Part shown: piece after piece, positions 15,434 through 23,740 of the stretch
Layout of the letters: every line of letters starts with the position of its first letter
Position numbering within the stretch: position 1 is the stretch's first letter
Assembly: GCA_022837505.1 (NCBI GenBank)
Contig: JALHFZ010000013.1
Span: 1,944-48,806, forward strand
Source: Synergistaceae bacterium
GTDB taxonomy: Bacteria; Synergistota; Synergistia; Synergistales; Aminobacteriaceae
DNA: 46,863 bases
Direction: 5' to 3'
Translations under genes and position numbers: made by a program
The notes under the pieces: model-generated
What the model saw: the letters and a program-made list of their open reading frames with translations, nothing else
What the model was told of the DNA's origin: nothing
Databases searched by the model: none

Positions 15434-16225
15434 TTGAGCGTAAATTTCAAAGAAAAAGCGGAGATTCTAAAAAAACACCTTTTTCTGAAAACGGAACCTT
15501 TGGGCATCGGTTTATTGAAAATCGGCGAAGAAAAGCCTGCTAATTTCCTCGAACCTCTGAAGGATCTGGGATACCACTTGTCCGCATGTCAGAGTTTTGC
15601 TCTTTCTCGAAGAAGCAAACTGGCACTGCTCATGACCCTCGACGATATGTGGTGCTTTGAACCAGCGGTTGGATTCGGCCTGACGGAACCCCCAGTTGAT
15701 TTTCTTGAAGGGCATAACAGATATCCGGGCACCGCGAGTTCCATTGAAGCCGGGAAACAATGGGCTTCCAACATGCCCCGGTTTGCTGAAGGAAAATACG
15801 AGGGGATTTTTTCCGCCCCGCTCTCTTTCTTTGGTGAAAAAGTATCTCCTGATGCAGTGATCATCTATTGCGACCCTTCTCAGCTGACGCAGATCATGAC
15901 TGCCGTGAACTGGATCGACGGGCGAGATGTTTATTCCCGGATTTCAGGGCACGCTGCGTGCGTTTACGCCGTTGTGCCCGCTATTCAGGACCGTAATTTT
16001 CAGGTTGTCGTTCCTTGCGGAGGAGACAGAAGAAGGGCCGCCGCGCAGGACAACGAAATTATTTTCAGTTTCCCCGTGGAAAAACTTGAGAAACTTGTCG
16101 AAGGCCTGGAAGCGATTGAAAGGTCGGGCGGCGGACTTCCCGTTAAATTTACTCTGAAGGAAGAATACCCCCTGGAGCCTGTCTACAAAAAAATGGGGTT
16201 GAACATGGGGATGAAACTGGACTAA
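15434..16225 (+). CDS. DUF169 family protein (COG2043)
   Basis: Encodes 263 residues from a TTG at 15434 that has GGGGGT seven bases upstream; the ATG at 15401 has no ribosome site. Family features are the N-terminal LKTEPLGIGLLK, the ACQSF and WCFEPAVGFGL segments with cysteines that may bind a metal or cofactor, and a late VVPCGGDRRRA block. No signal peptide or membrane segment is present. DUF169 proteins are common in anaerobes and archaea and their function is not known. Its leader shares a motif with the PLP-enzyme gene, so the two genes may be co-regulated. A terminator follows. Confidence 0.8.
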   Translation: MSVNFKEKAEILKKHLFLKTEPLGIGLLKIGEEKPANFLEPLKDLGYHLSACQSFALSRRSKLALLMTLDDMWCFEPAVGFGLTEPPVDFLEGHNRYPGTASSIEAGKQWASNMPRFAEGKYEGIFSAPLSFFGEKVSPDAVIIYCDPSQLTQIMTAVNWIDGRDVYSRISGHAACVYAVVPAIQDRNFQVVVPCGGDRRRAAAQDNEIIFSFPVEKLEKLVEGLEAIERSGGGLPVKFTLKEEYPLEPVYKKMGLNMGMKLD

Positions 16226-16312
16226 AATTTTATAAACCTGAAATAAGTTCCGGAGAAAACCGACGTCAATCCATCTGCGAAAAGAGGCAGGAGAGAGCTG
16301 GTTGGAACAAGC

Positions 16313-16357
16313 AAAAGATCAGGGCCGCAGCGACAAACGCTGCGGCCCTGATCTTTT
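16313..16357. terminator. Bidirectional intrinsic terminator between DUF169 and iadA
   Basis: A 20-base arm at 16313-16332 pairs perfectly with 16338-16357 around a five-base loop. The arm is A-rich on the left and T-rich on the right, so it works in both directions. The right arm overlaps the stop codon of the minus-strand gene. Confidence 0.9.
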
Positions 16358-17490
16358 ATTCAAACGTCCCCTTGACGATAACCTCGCCGTCCTCCATGAG
16401 AAGTCGTCCTCTGGCGGCCACGGAGCGCAGGCGGTATTCCCCGTCGAATACGAGCACGTCTCCGTCGCACCCAGGGCGGAGGCGGCCTTTTTTCGGCAGC
16501 TTCAGATGGTCGGCCGGGTTGGACGTCACGAAGGAGATCACGGTTTTCCGGTCGATTGCCCCTTCTTTCAGCATCCCTGTGACGGAGGTGAGGACTGAGT
16601 CGAGGGGGCCCATGCGCAGCCCCGTCATCTCTCCCTTTTCGTTGAAGGATGGCATGGAGCCGTTGCCGTCGGAACTCAGGGTGATGTTTTCCGGCGGAAC
16701 TCCCTTTTCCAGTAGGGTTGATACGACCGCGGCAGTGGAGAGCTCAGAAGCGGGATTTTTCTCCAGGGACGTGGTGATGTCGAGGAAGCCTCCCCGGCGC
16801 CCGAATTCCACCGACTGGTCCACCAGAGCTTTGGTCCGTGAGATGTGAGTGGGGGCGAACTGGGTGATGGGGATATCCGTCCCCTCGATTGCCTCAAGGA
16901 GGGGAGTCAGCCCCGCTGATTCGCTTCCCATGTGGACGCAGAGAAATCCGGCCTTCCCTGAGAGTATCCCTCCCACCCGGATGTCTGAAACTGCCCGGCG
17001 GATTTCCTCCGCGGAGGGGTGGGCGCTCCGGTGGTCAGACACGGCGAGTTTCAGGCCGATGATCTTGTGTAAGTGTAGGGGAGGGGAGGCCGTAGCTTCC
17101 CGTCAGAATCCACGTGGAGATCCCTTCCTCTTCCAGTCCCCGGGCCTTCATGAGAAGTTCGGGAAGGCCCCGGCACGTTCCGTCCGTCCCGAGGAGCCCC
17201 ACCGCCGAGGTCACCCCGGCCTTGACGAAGGAAGAAAGCTGCAGGGGAGGCGTCCGGTTGGCCGGCCCCCCCTCTCCTCCCGCACCGTTGAAATGGACGT
17301 GACGGTCGATTATCCCCGGCATGGTCAGGCAGCCCCGGGCGTTAACTACCGTGGTGTCGCTCAGGGAAGAAAGAACCCTCGGGTCGATTTCCCCCGCCGG
17401 GCGGACGGCCAATATCTGCCCTCCGGCGATGAGAAGATCGCTGAGGCCCTTCGGTTCGGGATCATAGAGATCGGCATTTTGAATCAGAAG
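16356..17490 (-). pseudogene. iadA: Isoaspartyl dipeptidase (IadA type), broken by small deletion and frameshift
   Basis: Two frames on the minus strand together form one amidohydrolase. The first part, from the ATG near 17490, reads MLLIQNADLYDPEPKGLSD and includes the metal motif IDRHVHFNGAG and the TGSYGLPSPTLT block, then hits a stop at 17035. The second part, in another frame, resumes at IIGLKLAVSDHRSAHPS and continues through a late LSSDGNGSMP block to 16356. In intact isoaspartyl dipeptidases about ten residues (of the kind GSV..D..LID) separate PTLT from K.IG. They are missing here, so a loss of about 30 bases that is not a multiple of three explains both the gap and the frameshift. 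The active-site histidines and the late Asp are otherwise kept. AAAGGAGAATCATC precedes the start. Confidence 0.8.
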
Positions 17491-17753
17491 CATGATGATT
17501 CTCCTTTCCTCCGCTCCCTGACGGGAGGGAAAACAAAATCCGGTACGAATATTGTACCCCAGTTCAGCCCTGCGGGAAAAAATTTTTATCTCCATCCTCT
17601 TCCGGAGAAAACTGCATGGTTTTTTCCTAAATGAACAATATTCGCTATAATTATTATTCCTTTTCATTTGACTTTACGGAGGGAGAACTCTATGATATCC
17701 GTAGAAAATCATCAGAATCAACCCATCCCGAAAATAAAGGAGTGCTCAATTTT

Positions 17754-18581
17754 ATGGTGAAAAAATTACTCAGCGCGGTGATTCTGCTCACTTTGTTCGG
17801 TTTTTCGGCCTCAGCTTCTCCCCTTGACCCATTCAGGGGTATGAAGGGGTCTCTGGACATAGCCGGAGGAACGGCCCACATCCCCGTGATGAAGCAGGCC
17901 GCTCAGAACATCATGACCTTCAACCCGGACATCCGCATCACCGTTGCGGGGGGCGGATCGGGGGTAGGGGTGCAGCAGGTGGGCGAAGGGATCGCCCATA
18001 TCGGAAACACCGGCCGCCCTCTGAAGCCCGAGGAGATGGAAAAGTACGGTCTTGTGACCCACCCCTTTGCCATCGACGGCGTGGCCGTGGCAGTACACCC
18101 CTCGAATCCGGTGAAAGCCCTCACCTCGGCCCAGGTGGCCGATATCTACAGCGGCAAAATCACGGACTGGAGTGAAGTGGGGGGAACACCCGGAGCTATC
18201 AACGTCTTCGGACGGGAGGATGGCAGCGGGACCAGGGACAACTTCACCGAAAAAGTCCTTGGCAAACAGACCATCGCTTCGTCCGTGAACGTGGTCAGTT
18301 CCAACGGCGCCATGAAGACGGCCCTGAGCAGGGATGTCCGGGGGATCGGCTATGTGGGGATAGGGTATCTCGACGACTCCGTGGCGGGGGTGACCCTTGA
18401 CGGAGTAGAACCGACCCAGGAAAATGCCGCGAAGGGTACCTATTCCGTCGTGCGCTATCTGTACATGAACACGAAAGGGCAGCCCGAAGGTCTCACCGCT
18501 GCCTTCATCGACTATATTTACAGCCCCGAAGGGCAGAAGATAATCGAAGAGGACGGGTATATCCCCCTCCCCAGAAAATAA
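17754..18581 (+). CDS. pstS: Phosphate ABC transporter periplasmic binding protein
   Basis: Encodes 275 residues. The signal peptide runs to about residue 21 (SASA). The mature protein has the phosphate-loop segments GGGSGVGVQQV (residues 63-73), IGNTGRP and REDGSGTRDNF, typical of PstS. The ATG at 17754 has AAAGGA upstream; the earlier in-frame ATG at 17631 has no ribosome site. A TATAAT lies at 17645-17650 with no good -35, as for activator-dependent promoters, but I could not find a clear Pho box. It is the first gene of pstSCAB. Confidence 0.92.
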   Translation: MVKKLLSAVILLTLFGFSASASPLDPFRGMKGSLDIAGGTAHIPVMKQAAQNIMTFNPDIRITVAGGGSGVGVQQVGEGIAHIGNTGRPLKPEEMEKYGLVTHPFAIDGVAVAVHPSNPVKALTSAQVADIYSGKITDWSEVGGTPGAINVFGREDGSGTRDNFTEKVLGKQTIASSVNVVSSNGAMKTALSRDVRGIGYVGIGYLDDSVAGVTLDGVEPTQENAAKGTYSVVRYLYMNTKGQPEGLTAAFIDYIYSPEGQKIIEEDGYIPLPRK

Positions 18582-18646
18582 TTTCCTGCCGAAGCCGCCG
18601 GGGTTTCTGACCGGCCTGAAAATGTGTTGAATGGGAGGTCCCGCGG

Positions 18647-19495
18647 TTGTTTTCTTCCTCATCCTCGCCCCCCTGGCTCCGAACCGTCTCCCTTGGGGTC
18701 GGAGCCATCCTTGCCTCAGTGTTTGCCTTTATACTCTTCTCCGCCCTCGCCGCCCTGCTGAGGGGGGTGGAATGGGAGTTCTTCGGTGCTGTCTGGAGTC
18801 CCCGGGAGGAGAAATTCGGCCTTCTTCCCATGATATACGGCTCTCTTATTCTTTCCTTTTCGGCGCTGGCCCTGGGGTGGGTACTCTCCCTCGGCTGCTG
18901 CTGTACCCTCCGGGGGCTGGGGCCCCGCTGGTTAGCCAAAATTCTCCTCACCTCCCTGCGCTTCATGACGGCCATTCCCACGGTGGTCTACGGTTTTGCT
19001 GCCGTCTTTCTGCTCGTTCCGGTGATCCGAAGCGCCTTCGGCGGATCGGGCTTCAGCTGGCTTGCCGCGGCGGTCATGCTCGCCCTCCAGGGGGTCCCCG
19101 CCATGACCCTCACCATGGACGGAGCCCTTCAATCCATAGAAGAACAGACCTCCCTCACTGCTGCCGCCCTGGGACTGACACCGGTGCAGCATCTCACCTG
19201 GGTTGTGCTCCCCGCCTCCAAAAAATGGCTTCTTTCCTCGGCCCTTCTGGGGTACGGCCGGGCCCTCGGGGACACCCTGCTCCCCATCATGCTCGCCGGA
19301 AACGCACCCCAGTTCGCCGCTTCCCCCCTTGAATCCCTGAGGACCCTGACGGCCCATATCGGCCTTACCCTCTCCACCGGCGCGGGCGGAGGGGAGCGTT
19401 CGTCTCTCCTTCTTGCCGGAGGCCTTCTTCTCGTCAACAGCATGATCGTGAGCCTCACCGCCCGGGCCCTCGCCGGAAGGGGGCCGGCGGCATGA
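18647..19495 (+). CDS. pstC: Phosphate ABC transporter permease PstC
   Basis: Encodes 282 residues from a TTG at 18647 preceded by GGGAGGT at 18633-18639. There are about six membrane segments, the first at residues 12-34. The GLLPMIYGSLILS block opens the permease domain, the segment RFMTAIPTVVYGFAAVF is a PstC landmark, and the ATPase-contact loop is in TAAALGLTPVQHLTWVVLP. It overlaps pstA by four bases. Together with PstA it forms the phosphate channel in the inner membrane. Confidence 0.9.
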   Translation: MFSSSSSPPWLRTVSLGVGAILASVFAFILFSALAALLRGVEWEFFGAVWSPREEKFGLLPMIYGSLILSFSALALGWVLSLGCCCTLRGLGPRWLAKILLTSLRFMTAIPTVVYGFAAVFLLVPVIRSAFGGSGFSWLAAAVMLALQGVPAMTLTMDGALQSIEEQTSLTAAALGLTPVQHLTWVVLPASKKWLLSSALLGYGRALGDTLLPIMLAGNAPQFAASPLESLRTLTAHIGLTLSTGAGGGERSSLLLAGGLLLVNSMIVSLTARALAGRGPAA

Positions 19496-20370
19496 GAAAA
19501 CGGGAGATGAGCCTTCTTCTGCTGAGCCGCCTGTCCGCCCTTCTTGTCCTCGGAGTTCTGGGAGGGCTGCTCGCCTTCCTCATAAGCCGGGGAGGGCCTG
19601 TGCTGGGAAAAGAACTTTTCTTCGGCGATACCCCGCCTCTGGAAGCCCTCCTCGGTCTTCGCCCGGTCTGGAACGGCCTGTGGCCGGCCGTCGCGGGCAC
19701 GCTCTTTCTTCTGCTGCTGACCATGGCCTTTGCCGTCCTTCCCGGAATCGGCTGCGGCGTCTACCTCTCCTGCTTCGCCTCCCCGAGGGAAAAATACTGG
19801 CTCAGCCTTGCGGTTGACCTTCTCGCCGGCATCCCCTCAATCGTCATGGGGCTCTTCGGCTTTCTTCTCATCATCTTTCTCAGGAGGACTCTGCTCCCCC
19901 GGGGCTCCACGGGGATGCTCCTGGCCGCCTTCTGCCTCGCTCTCCTCGTCCTTCCCTCCCTCATCGTGGCGACCCGATCGTCCCTCGAGGCCCTGCCGGA
20001 CAGCCTCCTCCTCGCCGCCGAAGCCCTGGGGTTCTCCCGGGGGCAGACCCTGCGCCACGTCCTCCTCCCCGCAGCGGGGCAGGGAATTCTCGGAGGAGTC
20101 ATGCTCGCCCTGGGAAGAGCCGCCGAGGATACGGCCGTCATCATGCTCACCGGTGCGGTGGCCAGCGCCGGGCTGCCCGGGGGATTGACCTCCAAGTTCG
20201 AGGCCCTTCCCTTCGCGATCTACTACACCGCCGCCCAGTATGCCGACAGGGCCGAGCTCGACAGAGGGTATGGTGCGGCCCTGGTCCTCCTCTGCCTGTC
20301 GGGGGGGCTGCTCTTTCTCTCCTGGCGGCTTCAGCGGAACCTTGAACGGCGATGGAAGGGGGTGCGGTGA
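19492..20370 (+). CDS. pstA: Phosphate ABC transporter permease PstA
   Basis: Encodes 292 residues with about six membrane segments. Landmarks are GIGCGVYLSCFASPREKYW, the segment LLAGIPSIVMGLFGF and the contact loop AAEALGFSRGQTLRHVLLP. A GRAAEDTAVIMLTGA block matches the GRA.GETAP.L.T region of PstA proteins. It overlaps pstC by four bases and pstB by one base (TGATG). Confidence 0.9.
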   Translation: MRKREMSLLLLSRLSALLVLGVLGGLLAFLISRGGPVLGKELFFGDTPPLEALLGLRPVWNGLWPAVAGTLFLLLLTMAFAVLPGIGCGVYLSCFASPREKYWLSLAVDLLAGIPSIVMGLFGFLLIIFLRRTLLPRGSTGMLLAAFCLALLVLPSLIVATRSSLEALPDSLLLAAEALGFSRGQTLRHVLLPAAGQGILGGVMLALGRAAEDTAVIMLTGAVASAGLPGGLTSKFEALPFAIYYTAAQYADRAELDRGYGAALVLLCLSGGLLFLSWRLQRNLERRWKGVR

Positions 20371-21128
20371 TGGAATTCTGCGTCTCCCTGCGGGACCTCT
20401 CGGTCTCCTTCGGCAGCAGACAGATACTGAAGGGGGTGAACGTCGATTTCCCCTGCAGGAAGGTTACGGTGCTCCTCGGGCGGTCCGGCTCGGGAAAGAC
20501 CACCCTCCTGCGGTCCATCAACCGCCTGAACGAGAGCTTCGACGGCTACCGGGGGTATGGAACGGGAAGGGTCTTTCTCGACGGCGTACTCCGTCCGATC
20601 AGCGGAAGCGGATCCCTCCCTCTCTCCATACTCCGGAGGAAGGTGGGGATGGTCTTTCAGTCCCCCAACCCCCTGCCCCTCAGCATAGGAAAGAACATCC
20701 TGCTGCCCCTGGCCCTCGTGGCCGGAAAGGAAGGGGAGGAAGGGAAGGATGCCATGAAAAAGGCCCTCGAAGAGGTGGGGCTCTGGAGAGAGGTCTCAGA
20801 CCGCCTCGACCGGCCGGCCTCAAGTCTTTCGGGCGGGCAGCAGCAGCGCCTCTGTCTTGCCCGGGCCCTCGCCCTCACCCCTGAAATCCTCCTTCTCGAC
20901 GAGCCCACCTCCTCCCTCGACCGGGCTGCGGGGAGAAGAATCGAGGAGCTCATCTTCTCCCTCCGGGAACGGTATTCCATTCTGATGGTCTCTCATAGCC
21001 TCTCCCAGGCCCAGCGCCTCGGAGACTATTTCGCCATCCTCACGGAAGGCACCCTCAATGGCCTTCTGCCCGCATCGGAACTTCCCCACGGTGCTGAGGC
21101 CGAAACTTTTATAGCAAATTTGCTGTAA
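20370..21128 (+). CDS. pstB: Phosphate ABC transporter ATPase PstB
   Basis: Encodes 252 residues. Walker A is GRSGSGKTT near residue 36, followed by LLRSINRLNE, a PstB landmark. The Q-loop block is VGMVFQSPNPLPLSIGKNI, the signature is LSGGQQQRLCLARAL, and Walker B is ILLLDEPTSSLD. The ATG at 20370 is chosen because GGGGGTG precedes it and it overlaps the pstA stop. No phoU follows, which is unusual for a pst operon. Confidence 0.9.
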   Translation: MEFCVSLRDLSVSFGSRQILKGVNVDFPCRKVTVLLGRSGSGKTTLLRSINRLNESFDGYRGYGTGRVFLDGVLRPISGSGSLPLSILRRKVGMVFQSPNPLPLSIGKNILLPLALVAGKEGEEGKDAMKKALEEVGLWREVSDRLDRPASSLSGGQQQRLCLARALALTPEILLLDEPTSSLDRAAGRRIEELIFSLRERYSILMVSHSLSQAQRLGDYFAILTEGTLNGLLPASELPHGAEAETFIANLL

Positions 21129-21143
21129 AAATTTTACTCACGG

Positions 21144-21172
21144 TTGACTGTACACCCCTTTCAGAATACCAT
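21144..21172 (+). promoter_or_regulatory. Probable promoter of the YeeE/YedE pair
   Basis: TTGACT at 21144-21149 and TACCAT at 21167-21172 with a 17-base spacer, 40 bases before the start codon. An AT-rich imperfect palindrome at 21181-21197 lies in the transcribed leader; a Fur-like half-site (ATTATCATT) can be read in it but the match is weak. Confidence 0.5.
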
Positions 21173-21212
21173 AAATGAGCAATCATGAATTATCATTAGG
21201 ATTGAAGGAGGG

Positions 21213-21743
21213 ATGGAAGTGAGAAAAGCGCGGGATGGGTGGAACCCCTATCTTATGGGCGGTCTCGCCGGGCTTCTCTCGGTATGGTCGACCTACTACG
21301 CCGGGAAATATTTCGGCGCCTCGACTTCTTTTGTGAGGGCGACGGGCTTCATCGAGGGAAAGGTGCTTCCCGAACGGGCGGCGGGGTTGGAATATCTCGT
21401 CAAAAATGCTCCGAAACTCGACTGGCAGGGGATGTTCGTCATCGGCATATTCCTAGGCGCCCTGCTTTCGGCTGTTGTTTTCCGGGAGTTCAAAATTCAG
21501 GCCGTACCCGATATGTGGAAGCGCAGTTTCGGAGGAAACGCCTTCGCCCGGGCCCTGGTGGCCTTTCTCGGCGGAGGGATCGCTGTCTTCGGAGCGCGCC
21601 TGGCCGACGGGTGACCGAGCGGTCACGGGCTGAGCGGGACGCTTCAGCTTGCGGTCAGCGGTTATGTGGCACTCTTCCTCTTCTTTATTACGGGAATCAT
21701 CGTAGCGAAGATGATCTACGGAGGTGGAAGGGATGGACTTTGA
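21213..21743 (+). CDS. YeeE/YedE-type transporter, first half, with in-frame TGA (candidate selenocysteine)
   Basis: Encodes 176 residues if the TGA at 21612-21614 (codon 134) is read through. Before it lie three or so membrane segments and the run GARLADG; after it the same frame continues as PSGHGLSG, then AVSGYVALFLFFITGIIVA, and stops at 21741-21743. The conserved motif of this family is GARL..GC.SGHG.SG, so the TGA occupies exactly the position of the conserved cysteine. A hairpin 22 bases after it fits a bacterial SECIS. The downstream stop overlaps the start of the partner gene at 21733, as expected for an intact gene. These transporters move thiosulfate or other sulfur or selenium compounds through their cysteines. 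Alternatives are a TGC-to-TGA sequencing error or a true nonsense mutation. A conventional reading would end at 21614 with 133 residues. AAGGAGGG precedes the ATG. Confidence 0.75.
21627..21650 (+). promoter_or_regulatory. Candidate bacterial SECIS hairpin
   Basis: GCTGAGCG at 21629-21636 pairs with CGC at 21640-21642 and TCAGC at 21644-21648, leaving a GGA loop (21637-21639) and one unpaired T at 21643; two G-T pairs can extend the base. The loop begins 22 bases after the TGA and starts with G. Both fit the relaxed description of bacterial SECIS elements (loop 16-37 bases after the UGA, G in the first loop positions). The unpaired base is on the 3' arm, unlike in Escherichia coli fdhF. Confidence 0.5.
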
Positions 21744-22311
21744 TCAGATCCTCTTCCATCTGAAAGGCATAGCGAATGCGGTGGATCTTGAACTGCGCTT
21801 CGGCCTCGTCACGGGCATTGTCTTCGGAGTACTTCTTCAGCGGGCGCACGTCATACGGTACGACCGGCAGCTCGCCGCCCTCCGGCTTCAGGATTTCACC
21901 ATCCTCAAATTTATGATGTCCACCATACTGGTGGCCATGATCGGCACCTATTACCTCTACGACCAGGGGCTCGTGAAGCTCTCCATCAAGCCCACGATCC
22001 TCGGCTCTCTTATCGCGGGAGGCATTCTCTTCGGAATCGGCTGGGCCCTTCTGGGATACTGCCCCGGTACCTCCGCCGGAGCCCTTGGAGAGGGCAGGGT
22101 GGATGCCTTCTGGGGCATTCTGGGAGGGTTTGCGGGAGTCGCCGTCTACTCCGAGATGTACCCCTTCATGAAGGAAACGCTCCTCACCATGGGGGATTAC
22201 GGCAAAATAACAATCCCCCAGGTCCTCGGAGTGAACCACTGGTATGTCATCGCGGCGGTGTCGGTGCTCATCCTTCTCTTCTTCGCCTGGGCGGAGAAGA
22301 AGGGGCTGTAG
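21733..22311 (+). CDS. YeeE/YedE-type transporter, second half
   Basis: Encodes 192 residues from the ATG at 21733, which has GGAGGTGGAAGG upstream. About five membrane segments are visible. The motif GYCPGTSAGALGEGR near residue 110 is the second-half counterpart of the SGHG motif and keeps its cysteine. In many bacteria the family is one protein of about 350-400 residues; here, as in other split forms, two half-size proteins should assemble in the inner membrane. Its start overlaps the end of the extended first gene by 11 bases, supporting readthrough of the upstream TGA. A GTG at 21724 is an alternative start. Confidence 0.85.
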   Translation: MDFDQILFHLKGIANAVDLELRFGLVTGIVFGVLLQRAHVIRYDRQLAALRLQDFTILKFMMSTILVAMIGTYYLYDQGLVKLSIKPTILGSLIAGGILFGIGWALLGYCPGTSAGALGEGRVDAFWGILGGFAGVAVYSEMYPFMKETLLTMGDYGKITIPQVLGVNHWYVIAAVSVLILLFFAWAEKKGL

Positions 22312-22332
22312 ATTTCCCCTTTATACAGCAAA

Positions 22333-22372
22333 AAAAGGCAGATCCCGGTTGACTTCGGGATCTGCCTTTTTC
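22333..22372. terminator. Bidirectional intrinsic terminator
   Basis: AAAAGGCAGATCCCG at 22333-22347 pairs with CGGGATCTGCCTTTT at 22356-22370 around an eight-base loop, with T and A tracts on the two sides. It separates the transporter pair from the convergent reductase gene. Confidence 0.92.
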
Positions 22373-22463
22373 GTCTCCGGACCGCAGGGACGTCCGGCAT
22401 TGGTGCCGAGGGAAGTAAAGCTGCTGATTTTTCGCGATTCCGAAAGGGAATTCCCCGCCCGCC

Positions 22464-23486
22464 TTACCGGGAAAAAGCCCGCTTGTACTGTTCGGGCCAG
22501 GGGAGCTCCACGCCCATCCTCCGGGCCTCCATGAGGGGGAAGAAGGGGTTGCGGAGAAGCTCCCGCCCAAGGGCCACGAGGTCGGCCCGCTGATTTCCCA
22601 GAATTTCTTCCACCATCTCAATTGTGGAGATCAGCCCGACGGCGATGGTGGGGACGAAACACTCCTTTTTAATCAGTTCGGCGAAGGAAATCTGGTATCC
22701 GGGGTAAACGGGGGGCGGAACGGGAGTGACACCCCCTGAGCTTACATGGACCACGTCCAGTCCCTCGAGGGATTCTTTCAGCATTTCCGCCATCCCCTCG
22801 GGGGTGACCCCTCCGTCGGAGTAGTCCGAGGCTGAGACTCTTAGGAAAAGAGGTTTATTCTCGGGCCAGCGGGAGCGCACCCCGTCTGTGACCTCCCGGA
22901 GAAGCCTGGAACGGTTCGAGGGAGAGCCTCCGTAGCTGTCCTTGCGGACATTGCTCAGAGGGGAGAGGAACTGGCTCAGAAGATAGCCGTGGGCACCGTG
23001 GATCTCCACCACGTCGAAGCCTGCCTCAAGGGCCCGGCCGGCGGCGGAGGCGAAGGCATCGGTCACGTGGGCGATATCCTCTTCCGTCATCTCCGCGGGG
23101 TCCTGATAGCGGCCGTCGTCGCTGTAGTTGAGGGCGCTCGGTCCGTAGATCCTCTTCGCCGCCGCGCCGCACTTCCGCCCGGCGTGGTTGAGCTGAATGC
23201 CTATCTTCGCCCCCTGGTCGTGGACCATCTTCACAAGCTTCGCCAGGGGAGGGATCTGATCATCCCGCCAGAGGCCGAGGTCATTGTCGGAGATCCGCCC
23301 CTCGGGGAGCACCCCCGTGGCCTCCACGATGATGAGGCCGACGCCGCCGAGGGCCCGGGCGCAGTAGTGCAGATAATGAAAATCCGTCGGGACGGAGTCC
23401 GGGGCGCTGTACATGCACATGGGGGGCATGACGATCCTGTTCTTCAGTTCGAGGTCTTTAATGGAAAAGGGGTCATAGGATTTCAT
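22464..23486 (-). CDS. Old-yellow-enzyme family NAD(P)H:flavin oxidoreductase (YqjM type)
   Basis: Encodes 340 residues of the FMN-binding TIM-barrel family. The N-terminal MPPMCMYSA (residues 20-28) holds Cys24 and Tyr26, which in YqjM-type enzymes tune the flavin. QLNHAGRK is the flavin/substrate histidine block, and EIHGAHGYLLSQFLSPLSN is the family signature with the conserved HGAHGYL. The C-terminal VALGRELLRNPFF binds the FMN phosphate. It should reduce activated C=C bonds in the cytoplasm; the natural substrate is unknown. AAGGAGG precedes the ATG on the minus strand. It appears to be a single-gene unit. Confidence 0.92.
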   Translation of the reverse strand: MKSYDPFSIKDLELKNRIVMPPMCMYSAPDSVPTDFHYLHYCARALGGVGLIIVEATGVLPEGRISDNDLGLWRDDQIPPLAKLVKMVHDQGAKIGIQLNHAGRKCGAAAKRIYGPSALNYSDDGRYQDPAEMTEEDIAHVTDAFASAAGRALEAGFDVVEIHGAHGYLLSQFLSPLSNVRKDSYGGSPSNRSRLLREVTDGVRSRWPENKPLFLRVSASDYSDGGVTPEGMAEMLKESLEGLDVVHVSSGGVTPVPPPVYPGYQISFAELIKKECFVPTIAVGLISTIEMVEEILGNQRADLVALGRELLRNPFFPLMEARRMGVELPWPEQYKRAFSR

Positions 23487-23740
23487 GAAATTTCCTCCTT
23501 TTGAATATAGGGTGCGAAAAGTATATCACTTCGACATGAAAGAAAATGAAAACCCCGGTCGGCACACATGAAAAAAGTCGGAGCGGCTTCACTCCCACTT
23601 GGTTGGGAATGATCGCCTACTCTTCAAAGTGTGATTTAACGCCATTTTCTCATGAACCCCGGGGACGAGTCACTCCTCGCTGGTCGATATTCGGCACAAC
23701 TACACTGTCCGAGACCTTGGTGTCCACGAGTTGTCCTTTA

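Noticed and set aside
21181..21197. Fur box ahead of the YeeE/YedE pair
   Set aside because: Only one half-site resembles the consensus and the symmetry is poor compared with the box at 3286.
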